NCBI RefSeq assembly: GCF_030684895.1
Contig: NZ_JAUXXP010000011.1
Location: 1-64,000 of the forward strand
Origin: Pseudomonas sp.
GTDB lineage: Bacteria > Pseudomonadota > Gammaproteobacteria > Pseudomonadales > Pseudomonadaceae
Reading direction: 5' to 3'
Length of the DNA stretch: 64,000 nucleotides
Both the position numbers and the translations under genes were made by a program. Under the pieces are notes generated by a model. It was not told where the DNA came from and made no database searches. It worked only from the letters and a program-made list of their open reading frames with translations. The number at the start of each line of letters is the position of its first letter. Within the stretch, counting starts at the first letter, position 1. Positions 18,285 through 28,113 of the stretch are shown piece by piece.

Positions 18285-19034
18285 TCAGCCAAGCTGCTCC
18301 ATGATGCCGTCAGGAATTTCGGCGTTGTGGTAAACCTCCTGCACATCGTCAAGGTCTTCGAGCATATCGATCAGCTTGATGACCTTTTGCGCGGTTTCCA
18401 GATCAGTAACCGGCGCACTGATCGACGGGATCATGGCAATTTCTGCCTCATCCGCCTTGAAACCGGCAGCGCTGAGCGCCTCGTTGACCCCATGGAAATC
18501 GGCAAAGCTGGTCGACACCAGGGCAGAGCCGTCCTCGCTCATCTCCACGTCATCGGCACCGGCTTCCAGTGCCGCTTCCATCAAGGCATCTTCGCTAACG
18601 CCAGGCGCGAAGCTGAGCTGCCCCTTGCGCTCGAACATATAGGCCACCGAACCATCGGTACCCAGGTTGCCGCCGCACTTGGTAAAGGCATGGCGGACTT
18701 CGGCAGCGGTGCGGTTGCGGTTGTCGGTCATGGCCTCGACAATAATCGCCACACCGCCCAGCGCGTAGCCTTCGTAACTCAGCTCGACGACGTTGTCGGC
18801 CTCATTGTTGCCGGCACCACGGGCAATCGCCCGATCAATGACATCGCGCGACATATTGGCGGTCAGGGCCTTGTCCACGGCCAGGCGCAGACGCGGGTTG
18901 TCCGCCGGGATCGGGCCGCCGTGCTTGGCCGCCACCGTCAGTTCACGAATGATCTTGGTGAAAATCTTGCCGCGTTTGGCGTCCTGACGCCCTTTGCGGT
19001 GCTTGATGTTGGCCCACTTGGAATGACCAGCCAT
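18285..19034 (-). CDS. yebC: YebC/PmpR-family regulatory protein
   Basis: A 249-aa TACO1/YebC-family protein with the N-terminal signature [23 protein letters not shown] and the usual three-domain length. In P. aeruginosa the relative PmpR represses the pqs quorum-sensing regulator. Other members have recently been linked to relief of ribosome stalling at proline stretches. The neighbours aspS upstream and ruvCAB downstream are the typical gamma-proteobacterial order. No regulatory target can be read from this sequence. Confidence 0.94.
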   Translation of the reverse strand: MAGHSKWANIKHRKGRQDAKRGKIFTKIIRELTVAAKHGGPIPADNPRLRLAVDKALTANMSRDVIDRAIARGAGNNEADNVVELSYEGYALGGVAIIVEAMTDNRNRTAAEVRHAFTKCGGNLGTDGSVAYMFERKGQLSFAPGVSEDALMEAALEAGADDVEMSEDGSALVSTSFADFHGVNEALSAAGFKADEAEIAMIPSISAPVTDLETAQKVIKLIDMLEDLDDVQEVYHNAEIPDGIMEQLG

Positions 19035-19086
19035 AACTCACTCCGTAATTCGTCAAATCAGATTTTGTCGAACCCATATAACCAAG

Positions 19087-19106
19087 AAGCCTGGATAATC
19101 CAGGCT
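19087..19106 (-). terminator. Hairpin between aspS and yebC
   Basis: A 7-bp stem (19088-19094 with 19100-19106) and a 5-nt loop, without a real T-run on the minus strand. It may be a weak terminator or an mRNA processing or stability hairpin. Confidence 0.4.
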
Positions 19107-19124
19107 CGTTGTCATCGCTAAGGC

Positions 19125-20900
19125 TTATTCGGCCTTGGGCTGCTCGCGCAGGCGAATGTGCAATTCGCGCAGCGCCTTGTTATCCACAAGACCCGGCGCC
19201 TGAGTCATCACACAGGCCGCGCTCTGGGTTTTCGGGAAGGCAATCACTTCGCGAATCGACTGCGCGCCGGTCATCAGCATCACCAGACGATCCAGACCGA
19301 AAGCCAGGCCGCCATGGGGTGGCGCGCCGAACTTCAAGGCGTCGAGAAGGAAACCAAACTTCTCCTGCTGCTCGTCTTCACTGATACCCAGTACGCGGAA
19401 TACGGTCTGCTGCATCGACTTGTCGTGGATACGGATCGAACCGCCACCCAGTTCGGTGCCGTTCAGGACCATGTCATAAGCACGCGACAGTGCGGCAGCC
19501 GGATTGGCTTCCAGCTCAGCCGGGCTGCATTTTGGCGCAGTGAACGGGTGGTGCATGGCGGTCAGGCTGCCGTCGTCGTTCTCTTCGAACATCGGGAAGT
19601 CAACGACCCACAGCGGCGCCCACTCACAGGTCAGCAGATTGAGGTCATGACCGAGCTTGATACGCAGCGCGCCCAGGGCTTCGCTGACGATCTTGGCCTT
19701 GTCGGCGCCGAAGAACACGATGTCGCCATCGACCGCGCCAACGCGATCGAGGATCACATTGATGTTGTCCAACGGAATGTTCTTGACGATCGGTGACTGC
19801 AGGCCTTCAACGCCATTAGCACGCTCGTTGACCTTGATATAGGCCAGACCCTTGGCGCCGTAGATGCCAACAAACTTGGTGTAGTCATCGATCTGCTTAC
19901 GCGGCATGCTCGCGCCGCCCGGTACACGCAATGCGGTTACGCGGCATTTAGGATCGTTGGCCGGCCCCGCGAAGACCTTGAAGTCGACATCTTTGAGCTG
20001 GTCGGCGACGTCCACCAGTTCCAGCGGGTTACGCAGGTCCGGCTTGTCGGAGCCAAAGCGACGCATGGCTTCGGCCAGAGTCATATGCGGCAGCTCACCA
20101 AACTCAACGTTCAGCACTTCTTTGAACAGCTGGCGAATCATCTTCTCGGTGATGGCCATGATGTCGGCTTCATCGAGGAAGCTGGTTTCGATGTCGATCT
20201 GGGTGAATTCCGGCTGGCGGTCGGCACGCAGGTCTTCGTCACGGAAGCACTTGGCGATCTGGTAGTAACGGTCGAAGCCGGCGACCATCAGCAACTGCTT
20301 GAACAGCTGCGGCGACTGCGGCAGAGCGAAGAAGCTGCCGGCGTGGGTGCGGCTCGGCACCAGATAGTCGCGCGCGCCCTCGGGGGTGGCACGGGTGAGG
20401 ATCGGCGTTTCCACATCGAGGAAGCCGTTGTCATCCAGGTAACGGCGGATGCTGCTGGTGATGCTCGAACGCAGCTTCAGCTTGGCCGCCATTTCCGGGC
20501 GACGCAGGTCGATAAAGCGGTAACGCAGGCGGGTTTCTTCGCCCACGTCGGTGTATTCGTTGAGCGGGAACGGCGGGGTTTCCGCTTCGTTCAGCACTTC
20601 CAGCTCATAGCCCAGCACTTCGATAGCGCCGGACGCCATGTTGGCATTTCCGGCACCGGCCGGACGCAGGCGCACCTTACCGGTGATCTTGACCACGTAT
20701 TCGCTGCGCACCTTGTCGGCGGTGGCGAAGGTCGCCGCGCGATCCGGGTCGAATACCACCTGGGCCAGACCTTCACGGTCACGAATGTCGAGGAAAATCA
20801 CCCCGCCATGGTCACGACGGCGATGTACCCAACCGCAAAGGGTGACTTCCTGGCCGTCCAGGCTCTCGTTCAGTTGGCCGCAATAATGGCTGCGCATCAT
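19125..20900 (-). CDS. aspS: Aspartyl-tRNA synthetase
   Basis: This 591-aa class IIb synthetase has an OB-fold anticodon domain (about 15-105, [21 protein letters not shown]), the class II catalytic core with motif 2 ([18 protein letters not shown]), a GAD insertion (about 290-420) and motif 3 ([13 protein letters not shown]). In pseudomonads AspRS is reported as non-discriminating, working with GatCAB; whether this copy is cannot be read here. Two tandem ATGs open the frame with only a weak ribosome site, so the exact start is uncertain by one codon. Confidence 0.97.
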   Translation of the reverse strand: MMRSHYCGQLNESLDGQEVTLCGWVHRRRDHGGVIFLDIRDREGLAQVVFDPDRAATFATADKVRSEYVVKITGKVRLRPAGAGNANMASGAIEVLGYELEVLNEAETPPFPLNEYTDVGEETRLRYRFIDLRRPEMAAKLKLRSSITSSIRRYLDDNGFLDVETPILTRATPEGARDYLVPSRTHAGSFFALPQSPQLFKQLLMVAGFDRYYQIAKCFRDEDLRADRQPEFTQIDIETSFLDEADIMAITEKMIRQLFKEVLNVEFGELPHMTLAEAMRRFGSDKPDLRNPLELVDVADQLKDVDFKVFAGPANDPKCRVTALRVPGGASMPRKQIDDYTKFVGIYGAKGLAYIKVNERANGVEGLQSPIVKNIPLDNINVILDRVGAVDGDIVFFGADKAKIVSEALGALRIKLGHDLNLLTCEWAPLWVVDFPMFEENDDGSLTAMHHPFTAPKCSPAELEANPAAALSRAYDMVLNGTELGGGSIRIHDKSMQQTVFRVLGISEDEQQEKFGFLLDALKFGAPPHGGLAFGLDRLVMLMTGAQSIREVIAFPKTQSAACVMTQAPGLVDNKALRELHIRLREQPKAE

Positions 20901-21192
20901 GGTGGTGGTCGCTTCTCTTGAGTCTTGAATTCGTTGGGCCGCAGTGACTGCGACGCTCGTTGGCCGGATAACCGGCTGGCGCAGGCGCCATTTCCCGCAA
21001 TTGTGCTGCCTTTAAGGGGCGCGAAACGATCAGCGGCGCATACGCAGCCCACTGTTCGCCCGACAAAACGCGGCAAAGCGCGGGATTATATATGGTTAAG
21101 CCGCCACTTGCAGCCGCCGCCCCACGCGCTTTTGCCAGCCCTTCCTATACTCAGGCATGCAGCACTCTGACCGTCGAATAGTGGAGAGGCTT

Positions 21193-22311
21193 ATGGCCAC
21201 GCCGAACCTGGCTGAAATCCCCAGCGATTTGCTGGCAGACTTTCGCCTGGAATCCAGCGAACAATTCCAGCGTTGCGAGCAATTGCTGATCGAGCTAGAA
21301 CACGTCCCCGATGACCGCGAACGTCTGCGCGAGCTGTTTCGCCTGGTACATACGCTCAAGGGCAACCTGGGTTATATCGGCCTGGACACGCTGATGAGCG
21401 TGCCGCAAGCCATGGAAGATGTACTGTCCTGCCTGCGCGAGGGCCAGTTGCATTTCGACAGCCTGCTGGGCGATATCCTGCTATTAACCCTCGACCACCT
21501 GAAAGAGCTGATCCAGCACGCCCTTGGCGGCCCGCCAGCGCAACTCAGCGCCGCTCAAAGCAAAGCGCTTAGCCAGGCACTCAGCGCCCTGGCACTGGTG
21601 CCAGCGGCGCAACAAACCGGTATTCGCAGCGCACTGCTGCAACAACTCGACCCCAGCTCAAAGCCGCCCGCAGCCATTGCTGCAGACGAACCCGCTGCCG
21701 CCGACTTACTCAGACGCTATGGCATCGAGCCGGACGCTGACCTGTTGTTCTTTGTCGACCTGATGCAAGCCAGCGAGCGCCGCTCACACTTCTGGCAAGG
21801 CCGTGGCCTGCGTCAACTCGACTTGGCCCTGGCGATCAATCAACTGGGCGGCAACCCGGAGCAACCCGAGCAACTGGCTGCGGCCATCTGCCTGCATGAT
21901 CTGGGCATGGCCTTTCTGCCACTGGAAATGCTGCACAAAGAAGCGCATTTCAATCGCGAAGAACGCAGGCAGATGCAATCCCACCCACGCCTCGCCTACG
22001 ACTTGCTCAAGCGTATGCCGCGCTGGGATGCCGCTGCGGAAATAACCCTGCAACACCAGGAGCACGCCGACGGCAGCGGTTACCCCAAAGGGCTGAAAGA
22101 GCTCGAAACCAGCCCCGGCGCCCTGATTATCAACATCGTCGACACCTTCGACGCCCGCACCCATGAACGCGCCCACCAAACCCTGAACAAACGCCCACTG
22201 CTGCGCGCCATTCTCGAAATCAACAACCTCGCCGGGCGGCAATTCAGCGCTCACTGGGTCGAATTATTCAATCAGACGCTGCAACAGCATCCCGAATTAG
22301 CGCATCGCTAG
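21193..22311 (+). CDS. Hpt domain and variant HD-GYP domain protein
   Basis: A 372-aa cytoplasmic protein without membrane segments. The N-terminal Hpt phosphotransfer domain (about 15-115) has His53 in VHTLKG. A Pro/Ala linker and a C-terminal HD-GYP domain (about 205-355) follow. The HD-GYP motifs are altered: HDLGM at 235-239 instead of HDxGK, and HQE at 288-290 instead of HHE, with DGSGYP (293-298) kept. It may therefore be a weak c-di-GMP phosphodiesterase or a sensor controlled by phosphorelay. The ATG at 21193 follows GGAGAGG; an earlier ATG at 21157 is less likely. The 290 nt before it contain nothing recognisable. Confidence 0.85.
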   Translation: MATPNLAEIPSDLLADFRLESSEQFQRCEQLLIELEHVPDDRERLRELFRLVHTLKGNLGYIGLDTLMSVPQAMEDVLSCLREGQLHFDSLLGDILLLTLDHLKELIQHALGGPPAQLSAAQSKALSQALSALALVPAAQQTGIRSALLQQLDPSSKPPAAIAADEPAAADLLRRYGIEPDADLLFFVDLMQASERRSHFWQGRGLRQLDLALAINQLGGNPEQPEQLAAAICLHDLGMAFLPLEMLHKEAHFNREERRQMQSHPRLAYDLLKRMPRWDAAAEITLQHQEHADGSGYPKGLKELETSPGALIINIVDTFDARTHERAHQTLNKRPLLRAILEINNLAGRQFSAHWVELFNQTLQQHPELAHR

Positions 22312-22460
22312 GCCCTAGAAAAATTGAACCCAGACCCAGCAATAGCCTCCAACCATCACTTTCATTGATATAAACCACGATAAAGCTCGGTAAAACCCAT
22401 GGTAGGCTCCGCCCATTACGCGGGCAGCCAAGCCCCGAGCCACCTGAGAGGAGAAATGGT

Positions 22461-22931
22461 ATGGAAATCAATATCGGAATTGCCGAGCAGGACCGCGCCG
22501 CCATCGCCGAAGGCCTGTCACGCCTGCTTGCCGACACGTATACCCTGTACCTGAAAACCCACAATTTTCACTGGAACGTCACTGGCCCGATGTTCAACAC
22601 CCTGCACCTGATGTTTGAGGGGCAGTACACCGAGCTATCGCTGGCCGTCGACCAGATCGCCGAACGCATTCGCGCCCTGGGCTTCCCGGCCCCAGGCACC
22701 TACGCCGCCTACGCCCGCCTCTCGTCTATTAAGGAAGAAGAAGGCGTGCCGAACGCACAAGACATGATCAAACAGCTGGTTCAAGGCCAGGAAGCCGTCG
22801 TACGCACCGCCCGCGGCATCTTCCCGCTGCTGGACAAAGTCAGCGACGAGCCCACTGCGGACCTGCTGACCCAGCGCATGCAAGTGCATGAGAAAACCGC
22901 CTGGATGCTGCGCAGCCTGCTGGCAGCCTAG
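22461..22931 (+). CDS. dps: Dps-family ferritin-like DNA protection protein
   Basis: This 156-aa ferritin-like protein stores iron oxidised by hydrogen peroxide and protects DNA in starved cells. The inter-subunit ferroxidase signature is visible as [11 protein letters not shown] and the following MFEGQYTEL, with conserved His and Asp/Glu ligands. The ATG is preceded by a strong GAGGAGA site. It corresponds to the Dps-like gene near aspS in P. aeruginosa (PA0962). OxyR or RpoS control is plausible but no box was identified. Confidence 0.93.
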   Translation: MEINIGIAEQDRAAIAEGLSRLLADTYTLYLKTHNFHWNVTGPMFNTLHLMFEGQYTELSLAVDQIAERIRALGFPAPGTYAAYARLSSIKEEEGVPNAQDMIKQLVQGQEAVVRTARGIFPLLDKVSDEPTADLLTQRMQVHEKTAWMLRSLLAA

Positions 22932-22958
22932 ACATATAGGTAAATAGATAAATCACGT

Positions 22959-22984
22959 AAAAGGCCCGTCTCTACGGGCCTTTT
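22959..22984 (+). terminator. Terminator downstream of dps
   Basis: A 7-bp stem (22963-22969 with 22974-22980), extended by flanking A/T pairs, a 4-nt loop and a TTTT tail. Confidence 0.85.
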
Positions 22985-23049
22985 GCTAGGCGCTTGCCCA
23001 GCAGCTGTTCTATGCTTTGGTCAATTGCAACTTGGCCACAGTGACGTGC

Positions 23050-24117
23050 ATGAACAAACCCGCTAAAGCTCCCAGCATTCTGGAACTGTACCCCGAGGAA
23101 ACCCGCGACGCTGCGGCGCTTCTGAAGAAGGCGGTACCGCTAATGATGCGCCATGATATTCCGCCCAATCCGGTGCATTACGCCCTCTGGTACACCTACA
23201 GCAAAGGCCTGGAGCCCGAACTCAATCGCCGCCTGGAGAAAACCGTCGCTGACTTTGACAGCTTCCCGCCGGAAACCGCGGCCAAGCTGTTTCGCGACTA
23301 CATCATCCATGGTGAGCTCGAAGAAGCCCGCGCCGGCCAACAGCAGGTCATCGAGCTGGTCGACGATATTGAAGGCAACGTGTCACGCAGCATCATTGGC
23401 AGCCGTAACTACCAGGCCAGCCTGGAGCATGGCCTTGCCGCGCTGCAGGAACCGATCATCGATGACCTGCCGAATGTCCTGAATGAACTGCAGCAAAGCA
23501 CGCAACTGATGCAGGACCAGCAGGACAAGTTCCTCTATCGCTTGAATGCCGCTCAGCAAGAAATCAAGAGCCTGCGCAGCCAGCTCGAGCGCGCGCACAT
23601 CGCCGCAACACTGGATAGCCTGACCCAGGTATTCAATCGCAATGCCTTCAGCCGACTGCTGGAACAGACCCTAAGCAGCGAGCATGACGGCGTCGCCCTG
23701 GTGATGCTGGATATCGACCACTTCAAACAATTCAACGACCAATACGGTCACCCCCTGGGTGATCGCGTGCTGCAGCATGTGGGTCAATTGTTGCGCGACC
23801 TCCTGCCCGTCCGTGCCATGGCCGCACGTTACGGCGGCGAAGAGTTCTGCATCATCCTGCGCGATTGCTTTGATAACGCCACGGCTTACGCTTTTGCCGA
23901 ACAGATGCGCCTGAAGATCCAGTCACTGCGCATCAAAGTGCGCCGCACCGACGAAGTACTCGACAGCATTACCGCCTCCTTCGGCTTCGCCCTTGCAGAA
24001 CAAGGCGATACGCTGGAAACCCTGCTCACCCGCGCCGATGACGCGCTTTATCAGGCCAAGCGCGATGGCCGTAATCAGGTAAGCCCCATGCCGAGCGAAA
24101 CTGCGCTCAGTGCTTGA
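23050..24117 (+). CDS. Diguanylate cyclase with N-terminal helical domain
   Basis: Synthesises c-di-GMP. The 355-aa cytoplasmic protein has an alpha-helical N-terminal region (about 10-160) that I do not recognise with certainty, a coiled-coil linker (about 150-185) and a GGDEF domain (185-345) with intact GGEEF at 262-266. The inhibitory RxxD site expected five residues before GGEEF is absent (VRAM), so product inhibition is not expected. The ATG at 23050 is chosen over an ATG 11 codons upstream; neither has a strong ribosome site. Confidence 0.88.
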   Translation: MNKPAKAPSILELYPEETRDAAALLKKAVPLMMRHDIPPNPVHYALWYTYSKGLEPELNRRLEKTVADFDSFPPETAAKLFRDYIIHGELEEARAGQQQVIELVDDIEGNVSRSIIGSRNYQASLEHGLAALQEPIIDDLPNVLNELQQSTQLMQDQQDKFLYRLNAAQQEIKSLRSQLERAHIAATLDSLTQVFNRNAFSRLLEQTLSSEHDGVALVMLDIDHFKQFNDQYGHPLGDRVLQHVGQLLRDLLPVRAMAARYGGEEFCIILRDCFDNATAYAFAEQMRLKIQSLRIKVRRTDEVLDSITASFGFALAEQGDTLETLLTRADDALYQAKRDGRNQVSPMPSETALSA

Positions 24118-24283
24118 TTGAGAACCCCACCTCTTTGCTGTTAAATACGCCCCGTGCCGCTGATCCGTATCCATGGCTCAGCGCATAGGCTGGTACCACG
24201 CGCTTTTACTCCTCCCCGGCAACACCCACTACGCGCAGCCAGCCCTTCCTGTTGATTCTTTAAATTAAGCGAGCTCATCGAAC

Positions 24284-24886
24284 ATGTTGAAAATTGTCCA
24301 CCTTCTGACGGGCGCTCTCGCCCTGCTACTTTCTTTTGCCCCACACTTTGGCGACACACCACAGTCACTCCTAGAACAACCCAGCGCGCTGTGCCTTGCT
24401 CTGTTCGGCCTGCTTAACCTGTTGCTTGCCCCACAACTGCCCATCTGGCACGCCGGCCTGCGCCATCAAGCGCAAAACCTGGTTTCCGCCCTCCTGGTAC
24501 TCGGCACCCTGCTGCAAGCCTTGATTCTGCTCGCCCCGCTACCGGTAATCGCTAACCAACCGGCTAGCCTGTTCAGCCTGCTGATCATCGCTGCCGCCGT
24601 AGCCGTACACCTGGCGGCCAACCTGCGCCTTAAATCGCGCAACACCTCAAGCTCGCAAGATCTGGGTGACCGCGAAACAGGTACCGTTAAGTGGTTCAAC
24701 ACCTCGAAGGGTTTCGGCTTTATCTCCCGCGACTCGGGCGACGATATTTTTGTGCACTTCCGCGCCATTCGCGGTGAAGGCCACCGGGTACTGGTCGAAG
24801 GCCAGCGGGTCGAGTTCGCCGTCATGCAACGCGACAAAGGCCTGCAAGCCGAAGACGTCATCGCCGCGCTGCCTGCGCGACGTTAA
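24284..24886 (+). CDS. Membrane-anchored cold-shock domain protein
   Basis: A 200-aa protein with three or four N-terminal membrane helices (about 3-20, 36-50, 65-85 and 95-113) followed by a cold-shock domain (131-198). Both nucleic-acid-binding motifs are present: RNP1 KGFGFI at 142-147 and RNP2 DIFVHF at 154-159. This suggests an RNA- or ssDNA-binding module held at the inner membrane. The PAO1 gene at the same place (PA0961) is also annotated as a cold-shock protein. The function is not established. Confidence 0.88.
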   Translation: MLKIVHLLTGALALLLSFAPHFGDTPQSLLEQPSALCLALFGLLNLLLAPQLPIWHAGLRHQAQNLVSALLVLGTLLQALILLAPLPVIANQPASLFSLLIIAAAVAVHLAANLRLKSRNTSSSQDLGDRETGTVKWFNTSKGFGFISRDSGDDIFVHFRAIRGEGHRVLVEGQRVEFAVMQRDKGLQAEDVIAALPARR

Positions 24887-24898
24887 GCGCATAAACGC

Positions 24899-24925
24899 AA
24901 AAGGCCCGCACATTGCGGGCCTTTT
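24899..24925. terminator. Bidirectional terminator between the cold-shock gene and slyX
   Basis: An 8-bp GC stem (24903-24910 with 24914-24921), with A's on the left and TTTT on the right, between convergent genes. Confidence 0.85.
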
Positions 24926-24941
24926 GCGTTTTATACGCCAA

Positions 24942-25148
24942 TCAATAATGGGGCGGCGGCGCCTCATCCTCAGCCATACCAAACTGCGAACTCACCTCAT
25001 CCTGACGCTTGATCAACGCAGCCACCTGCAGTAGCAAGCGCTCCAGAAGCCGCTGTTGCGCCACCAGCGCATCATTGAGTGCTTGAATAGTGTCGTCCTG
25101 AAAAGCCAGCCGGCTTTGCAGATCGTTGATGCGCTCTTCTATTTCCAC
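24942..25148 (-). CDS. slyX: SlyX family protein
   Basis: A 68-aa coiled-coil protein (about 1-50, [23 protein letters not shown]) with the family-typical acidic Pro-Pro-His-Tyr tail. Its function is unknown; the name comes from its position beside slyD in E. coli. It follows the HIT gene after only 3 nt, so the two are cotranscribed. Confidence 0.9.
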   Translation of the reverse strand: MEIEERINDLQSRLAFQDDTIQALNDALVAQQRLLERLLLQVAALIKRQDEVSSQFGMAEDEAPPPHY

Positions 25149-25151
25149 CCG

Positions 25152-25577
25152 TCAAGCCTCAGCAAAACAAAAATCCCCAGTCAAAACCAGGCGTAAACGG
25201 GCTTTCAACTCGGCCAATTGCTCAGGCGTATACGCCTGCGCCGGATGCTTGCCCCAAACAGGCGCTGGCCAAGCCGCATCCTCGCGACGCCGCACGATGA
25301 CATGCATATGCAGCTGACTGACCACATTGCCCAAGGTCGCGACATTCATCTTGTCGGCTGCAAAACAGTCCTTGAGTACTTCAGCAAGACCGTTGGTTTC
25401 GCGCCAGAGCTGCAACTGATCAGCCGCATCCAGCTGAAACAACTCGCTGACATCCTCACGACGCGGCACCAGGATAAACCAAGGGTACTGCGCATCATTC
25501 ATCAACAGCAGGCTGCATAACGGGTAATCCCCCATCCAGACAGTGTCCTGCTGCAAACGCAAATCCAGAACAAACAT
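25152..25577 (-). CDS. HIT-family hydrolase
   Basis: A 141-aa histidine-triad protein. The active-site motif appears as QLHMHVIVRR (about 93-102), with the catalytic His positions of the HxHxH-type triad partly replaced in the last place. Relatives hydrolyse nucleoside phosphoramidates or dinucleoside polyphosphates. The order HIT-slyX is conserved in pseudomonads. Confidence 0.85.
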   Translation of the reverse strand: MFVLDLRLQQDTVWMGDYPLCSLLLMNDAQYPWFILVPRREDVSELFQLDAADQLQLWRETNGLAEVLKDCFAADKMNVATLGNVVSQLHMHVIVRRREDAAWPAPVWGKHPAQAYTPEQLAELKARLRLVLTGDFCFAEA

Positions 25578-25589
25578 AACGACCTACCT

Positions 25590-25898
25590 TTAAGAAAACC
25601 CACTCACTTGGTTTTGACAGAGATCGAACAGAACAGGCAACGACACCCGAAGCCTGATCAGCAAACCGGCTGCCAAAGCAAAGCCAGCAAACATCGACTG
25701 AGCAGGATACGCCGAAGTTGAAACCACGGCACCCACGATCAACCCTACTGCCACGCACCAATAGACAGCACTCGCCAAAGCCACCCAGAGCCTGCGCACC
25801 AAAACTGTTCCCTTCGGTAATCCCCACGCAGCAGGCAAATGCCACACAACCGCCATACAACGGCAAGCAACTGAAAACAGAGCAGAAAGCGACCGCAA
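25590..25898 (-). CDS. Possible small membrane protein
   Basis: A 102-codon frame ending 12 nt before the HIT gene. Residues about 35-80 form two likely membrane helices (LWVALASAVYWCVAVGLIVGAVV and AQSMFAGFALAAGLLI). The only start giving full length is TTG at 25898, with AAAGG five bases before it; the N-terminal third reads poorly and an overlapping frame at 25745-25963 also looks hydrophobic, so a frameshifted remnant is possible. I recognise no family. It lies in the AT-richer gap 25578-26329, which otherwise shows only the porin promoter region. Confidence 0.3.
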   Translation of the reverse strand: MRSLSALFSVACRCMAVVWHLPAAWGLPKGTVLVRRLWVALASAVYWCVAVGLIVGAVVSTSAYPAQSMFAGFALAAGLLIRLRVSLPVLFDLCQNQVSGFS

Positions 25899-26237
25899 AA
25901 ATACCTTTCACTGAGCATAAAAATAGAAAAACCTGCTGAAAAACCAACCACAAACCAATGCAAACCCCGAAAACCTCGATCACACCGGTCAAATCGAGGA
26001 TAAAAAATTGGCTTTCAGGACTTTGTGCACGACTATTGCTAAGCAATCCATGACGAATCGCACTGCACCGTTTGACTGCCGAAGGCAACCAGCACGCAGG
26101 CGCAAAAATCCGTCAGCATTGACTTGGAGCACGCCAGCAGCATCTACAAAAATGCGACATGACTCATAAGCTTTTGCGACACAGCCGTGAAGAAATCGTA
26201 ATGAATAGATTGCAACTATCGCCAACATTGGCAGCGT

Positions 26238-26245
26238 GCTATAAG
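26238..26245 (+). promoter_or_regulatory. Possible extended -10 element of the porin gene
   Basis: The sequence TGC followed by TATAAG lies about 85 nt upstream of the porin ATG in an AT-rich region. No convincing -35 was found at normal spacing (a TTGCAA lies too far upstream, at 26210). Confidence 0.35.
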
Positions 26246-26329
26246 TTACCGCCGACACAAAAAGAAAGAGTCGTCCATATAACAACCAGCCGGACGGCGC
26301 AACTTTTCTAAACCAAAGGAGCAATCACG

Positions 26330-27622
26330 ATGCAAGTGATGAAGTGGAGCGTAATCGCCCTCGCAGTAGCAGCGGGCACCACCCAAATGGCAGTGGCATC
26401 CAGCCAGTCCGAATCCAAGGGCATTGTTGAAGACAGCAGCTTCAATATCTTCAATCGCGCTCTCTACATGAACCGTGATTTCAAACATGGCGCCAGCCAT
26501 GTAACCACAGCGAATGAAGCCAAAGACGAGCGTAAAGGCTATCGTGAAGACTTCGGCCTGGGCATCCGCCTGCTGTTCGAATCCGGCTTCACTCAAGGCA
26601 CCGTTGGCGTTGGTTTTGATGCTCACTCCCTGAGCAGCATCAAACTGGACACTGGCGATGGCCGCCAGGGCAATGGTCTTTTCGCTGAAAATGGTGCAGG
26701 CGAAGCTGAGGACACTCAGAGCGAAGTTGGCGGCGCGATCAAATTCCGTGTTTCCGATACTGTTCTCAAGTACGGCAACATGATGATTGACACCCCGGTA
26801 TTTTCTACCGATGACAGCCGCATCTTGCCTGAAGTTGCAACCGGCACCTTGCTGACCAGCGACGAAATTTCTGGCTTGACCCTCACCGCAGGTCGCTTTA
26901 CCGCATTGAGCAGCCAAACCGGCTCAAGCCGCGACGACATCAACGGCAAAGGTCCGGGTCTGACTTCCGCCAATATCGTCGGTGCAAACTACTCCTTTAC
27001 CGATAACTTCAGCGGCGCTGTATTCTTCTCTGATGTCGAAGATCACTTCAAAAAGCGCTACCTGAACTTGAATTACGGTCAAGATCTGGGCAACGAACAA
27101 TCCTTCGGCCTGGACTTCAATTACTACCGTACAACCGATGATGGCCAGAAGCGCTCTGGTGACATCGACAACAGCATCTGGAGTATTGCGCCCTCCTATG
27201 CTATCGGCGGCCACAAGTTCACCGTTGCTTACCAGAAATCCAACGGCGACACTGGCTATGTATATGGCATTGATGGCGGCGGTGCTGTTTACTTGAACAA
27301 CTCAGTACAAATCGGCGACTACGAGCTCAAAGACGAACAATCTTGGCAAGCTCGTTATGACCTGAACATGGCCACATTTGGTGTTCCTGGCCTGAGCTTC
27401 ATGACCCGTTACATCACCAGCACCGATATCGACGGCGTACGTGCCGACGGTGCCGGCGACGGCAAACGTCACGAGCTCAACTTGGAGAGCAAGTACGTGA
27501 TCCAAGAAGGCGCAGCAAAAGACCTGTCCTTCCGCGTTCGTCATGCTGCATACCGCGCCAACTTTGGTCGCGATCTGAACGACACCCGCTTGATCATCGA
27601 GTACCCACTGGACGTTCTCTAA
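26330..27622 (+). CDS. OprD-family outer membrane porin
   Basis: A 430-aa beta-barrel porin of the OprD family, whose members take up basic amino acids, small peptides or carboxylates. It has a signal peptide (about 1-24, ending AVA), the family N-terminus (ESKGIVEDSSFNIFNRALYMNRDF) and amphipathic strands throughout. The C-terminus YPLDVL is of the OprD type. A strong AAAGGAG precedes the ATG. It occupies the position of oprD in PAO1 (PA0958), but the substrate, and whether it is the true OprD orthologue, cannot be decided here. Confidence 0.92.
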   Translation: MQVMKWSVIALAVAAGTTQMAVASSQSESKGIVEDSSFNIFNRALYMNRDFKHGASHVTTANEAKDERKGYREDFGLGIRLLFESGFTQGTVGVGFDAHSLSSIKLDTGDGRQGNGLFAENGAGEAEDTQSEVGGAIKFRVSDTVLKYGNMMIDTPVFSTDDSRILPEVATGTLLTSDEISGLTLTAGRFTALSSQTGSSRDDINGKGPGLTSANIVGANYSFTDNFSGAVFFSDVEDHFKKRYLNLNYGQDLGNEQSFGLDFNYYRTTDDGQKRSGDIDNSIWSIAPSYAIGGHKFTVAYQKSNGDTGYVYGIDGGGAVYLNNSVQIGDYELKDEQSWQARYDLNMATFGVPGLSFMTRYITSTDIDGVRADGAGDGKRHELNLESKYVIQEGAAKDLSFRVRHAAYRANFGRDLNDTRLIIEYPLDVL

Positions 27623-27645
27623 CGCCCAAGTAGTACTGAAGTAAT

Positions 27646-27679
27646 AAAAAAGAACCCAGCCTAGGCTGGGTTCTTTTTT
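27646..27679. terminator. Bidirectional terminator between the porin and thioesterase genes
   Basis: A near-perfect palindrome with a GC core (27652-27661 with 27664-27673), six A's on the left and six T's on the right, between convergent genes. Confidence 0.93.
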
Positions 27680-27696
27680 CTCTACTGATAACAGAC

Positions 27697-28113
27697 TTAC
27701 AACGGCAACGCATAAGTCCCCGTTACATGCGCCACCAACTCTTCTTCGTTGCCCTGCGAATAAACGGATACTTCGCAAACAGCCTGCCTGCGACTTAATC
27801 TCAATATCCGAGCCTCGGCTAACAGATCAACCGGCCTGGGCTTGACCAGAAAGTTGATATTCAAATTAGATGTCACAGCCATCTCTACCCGCCCGAGACT
27901 GCCCAGCACCACCGCATACATCGCCGCATCTGCCAGCGCCATAATGGTTGGCCCGGACAAAGTGCCGCCGGGGCGAATTAATTTGCTGTGAAATGGCACC
28001 CGCGCCAGCGCGCCCTTAGCGTCCAGCCGATCGATACACAGGTTGATATCTTCTGCCATCGGCAGCCCCGCCCGAATCAGCGCCTGCACCTGTTCCGCCG
28101 TCAATATCGACAC
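27697..28113 (-). CDS. PaaI-type hotdog thioesterase
   Basis: A 138-aa single-domain hotdog protein of the PaaI/YigI type. The helix region [24 protein letters not shown] (about 46-69) contains the expected Gly and Asp of acyl-CoA thioesterases. The strand [12 protein letters not shown] is also typical. The substrate is unknown. It is divergent from proS with about 106 nt between the starts. Confidence 0.85.
   Translation of the reverse strand: MSILTAEQVQALIRAGLPMAEDINLCIDRLDAKGALARVPFHSKLIRPGGTLSGPTIMALADAAMYAVVLGSLGRVEMAVTSNLNINFLVKPRPVDLLAEARILRLSRRQAVCEVSVYSQGNEEELVAHVTGTYALPL

Noticed and set aside
25495-26088. 197-codon minus-strand frame upstream of and overlapping the HIT gene
   Set aside because: It is Cys/Gly/Val-rich, overlaps the secure HIT gene in another frame and lacks domain likeness. 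The neighbouring 102-codon frame is a better, still weak, candidate.
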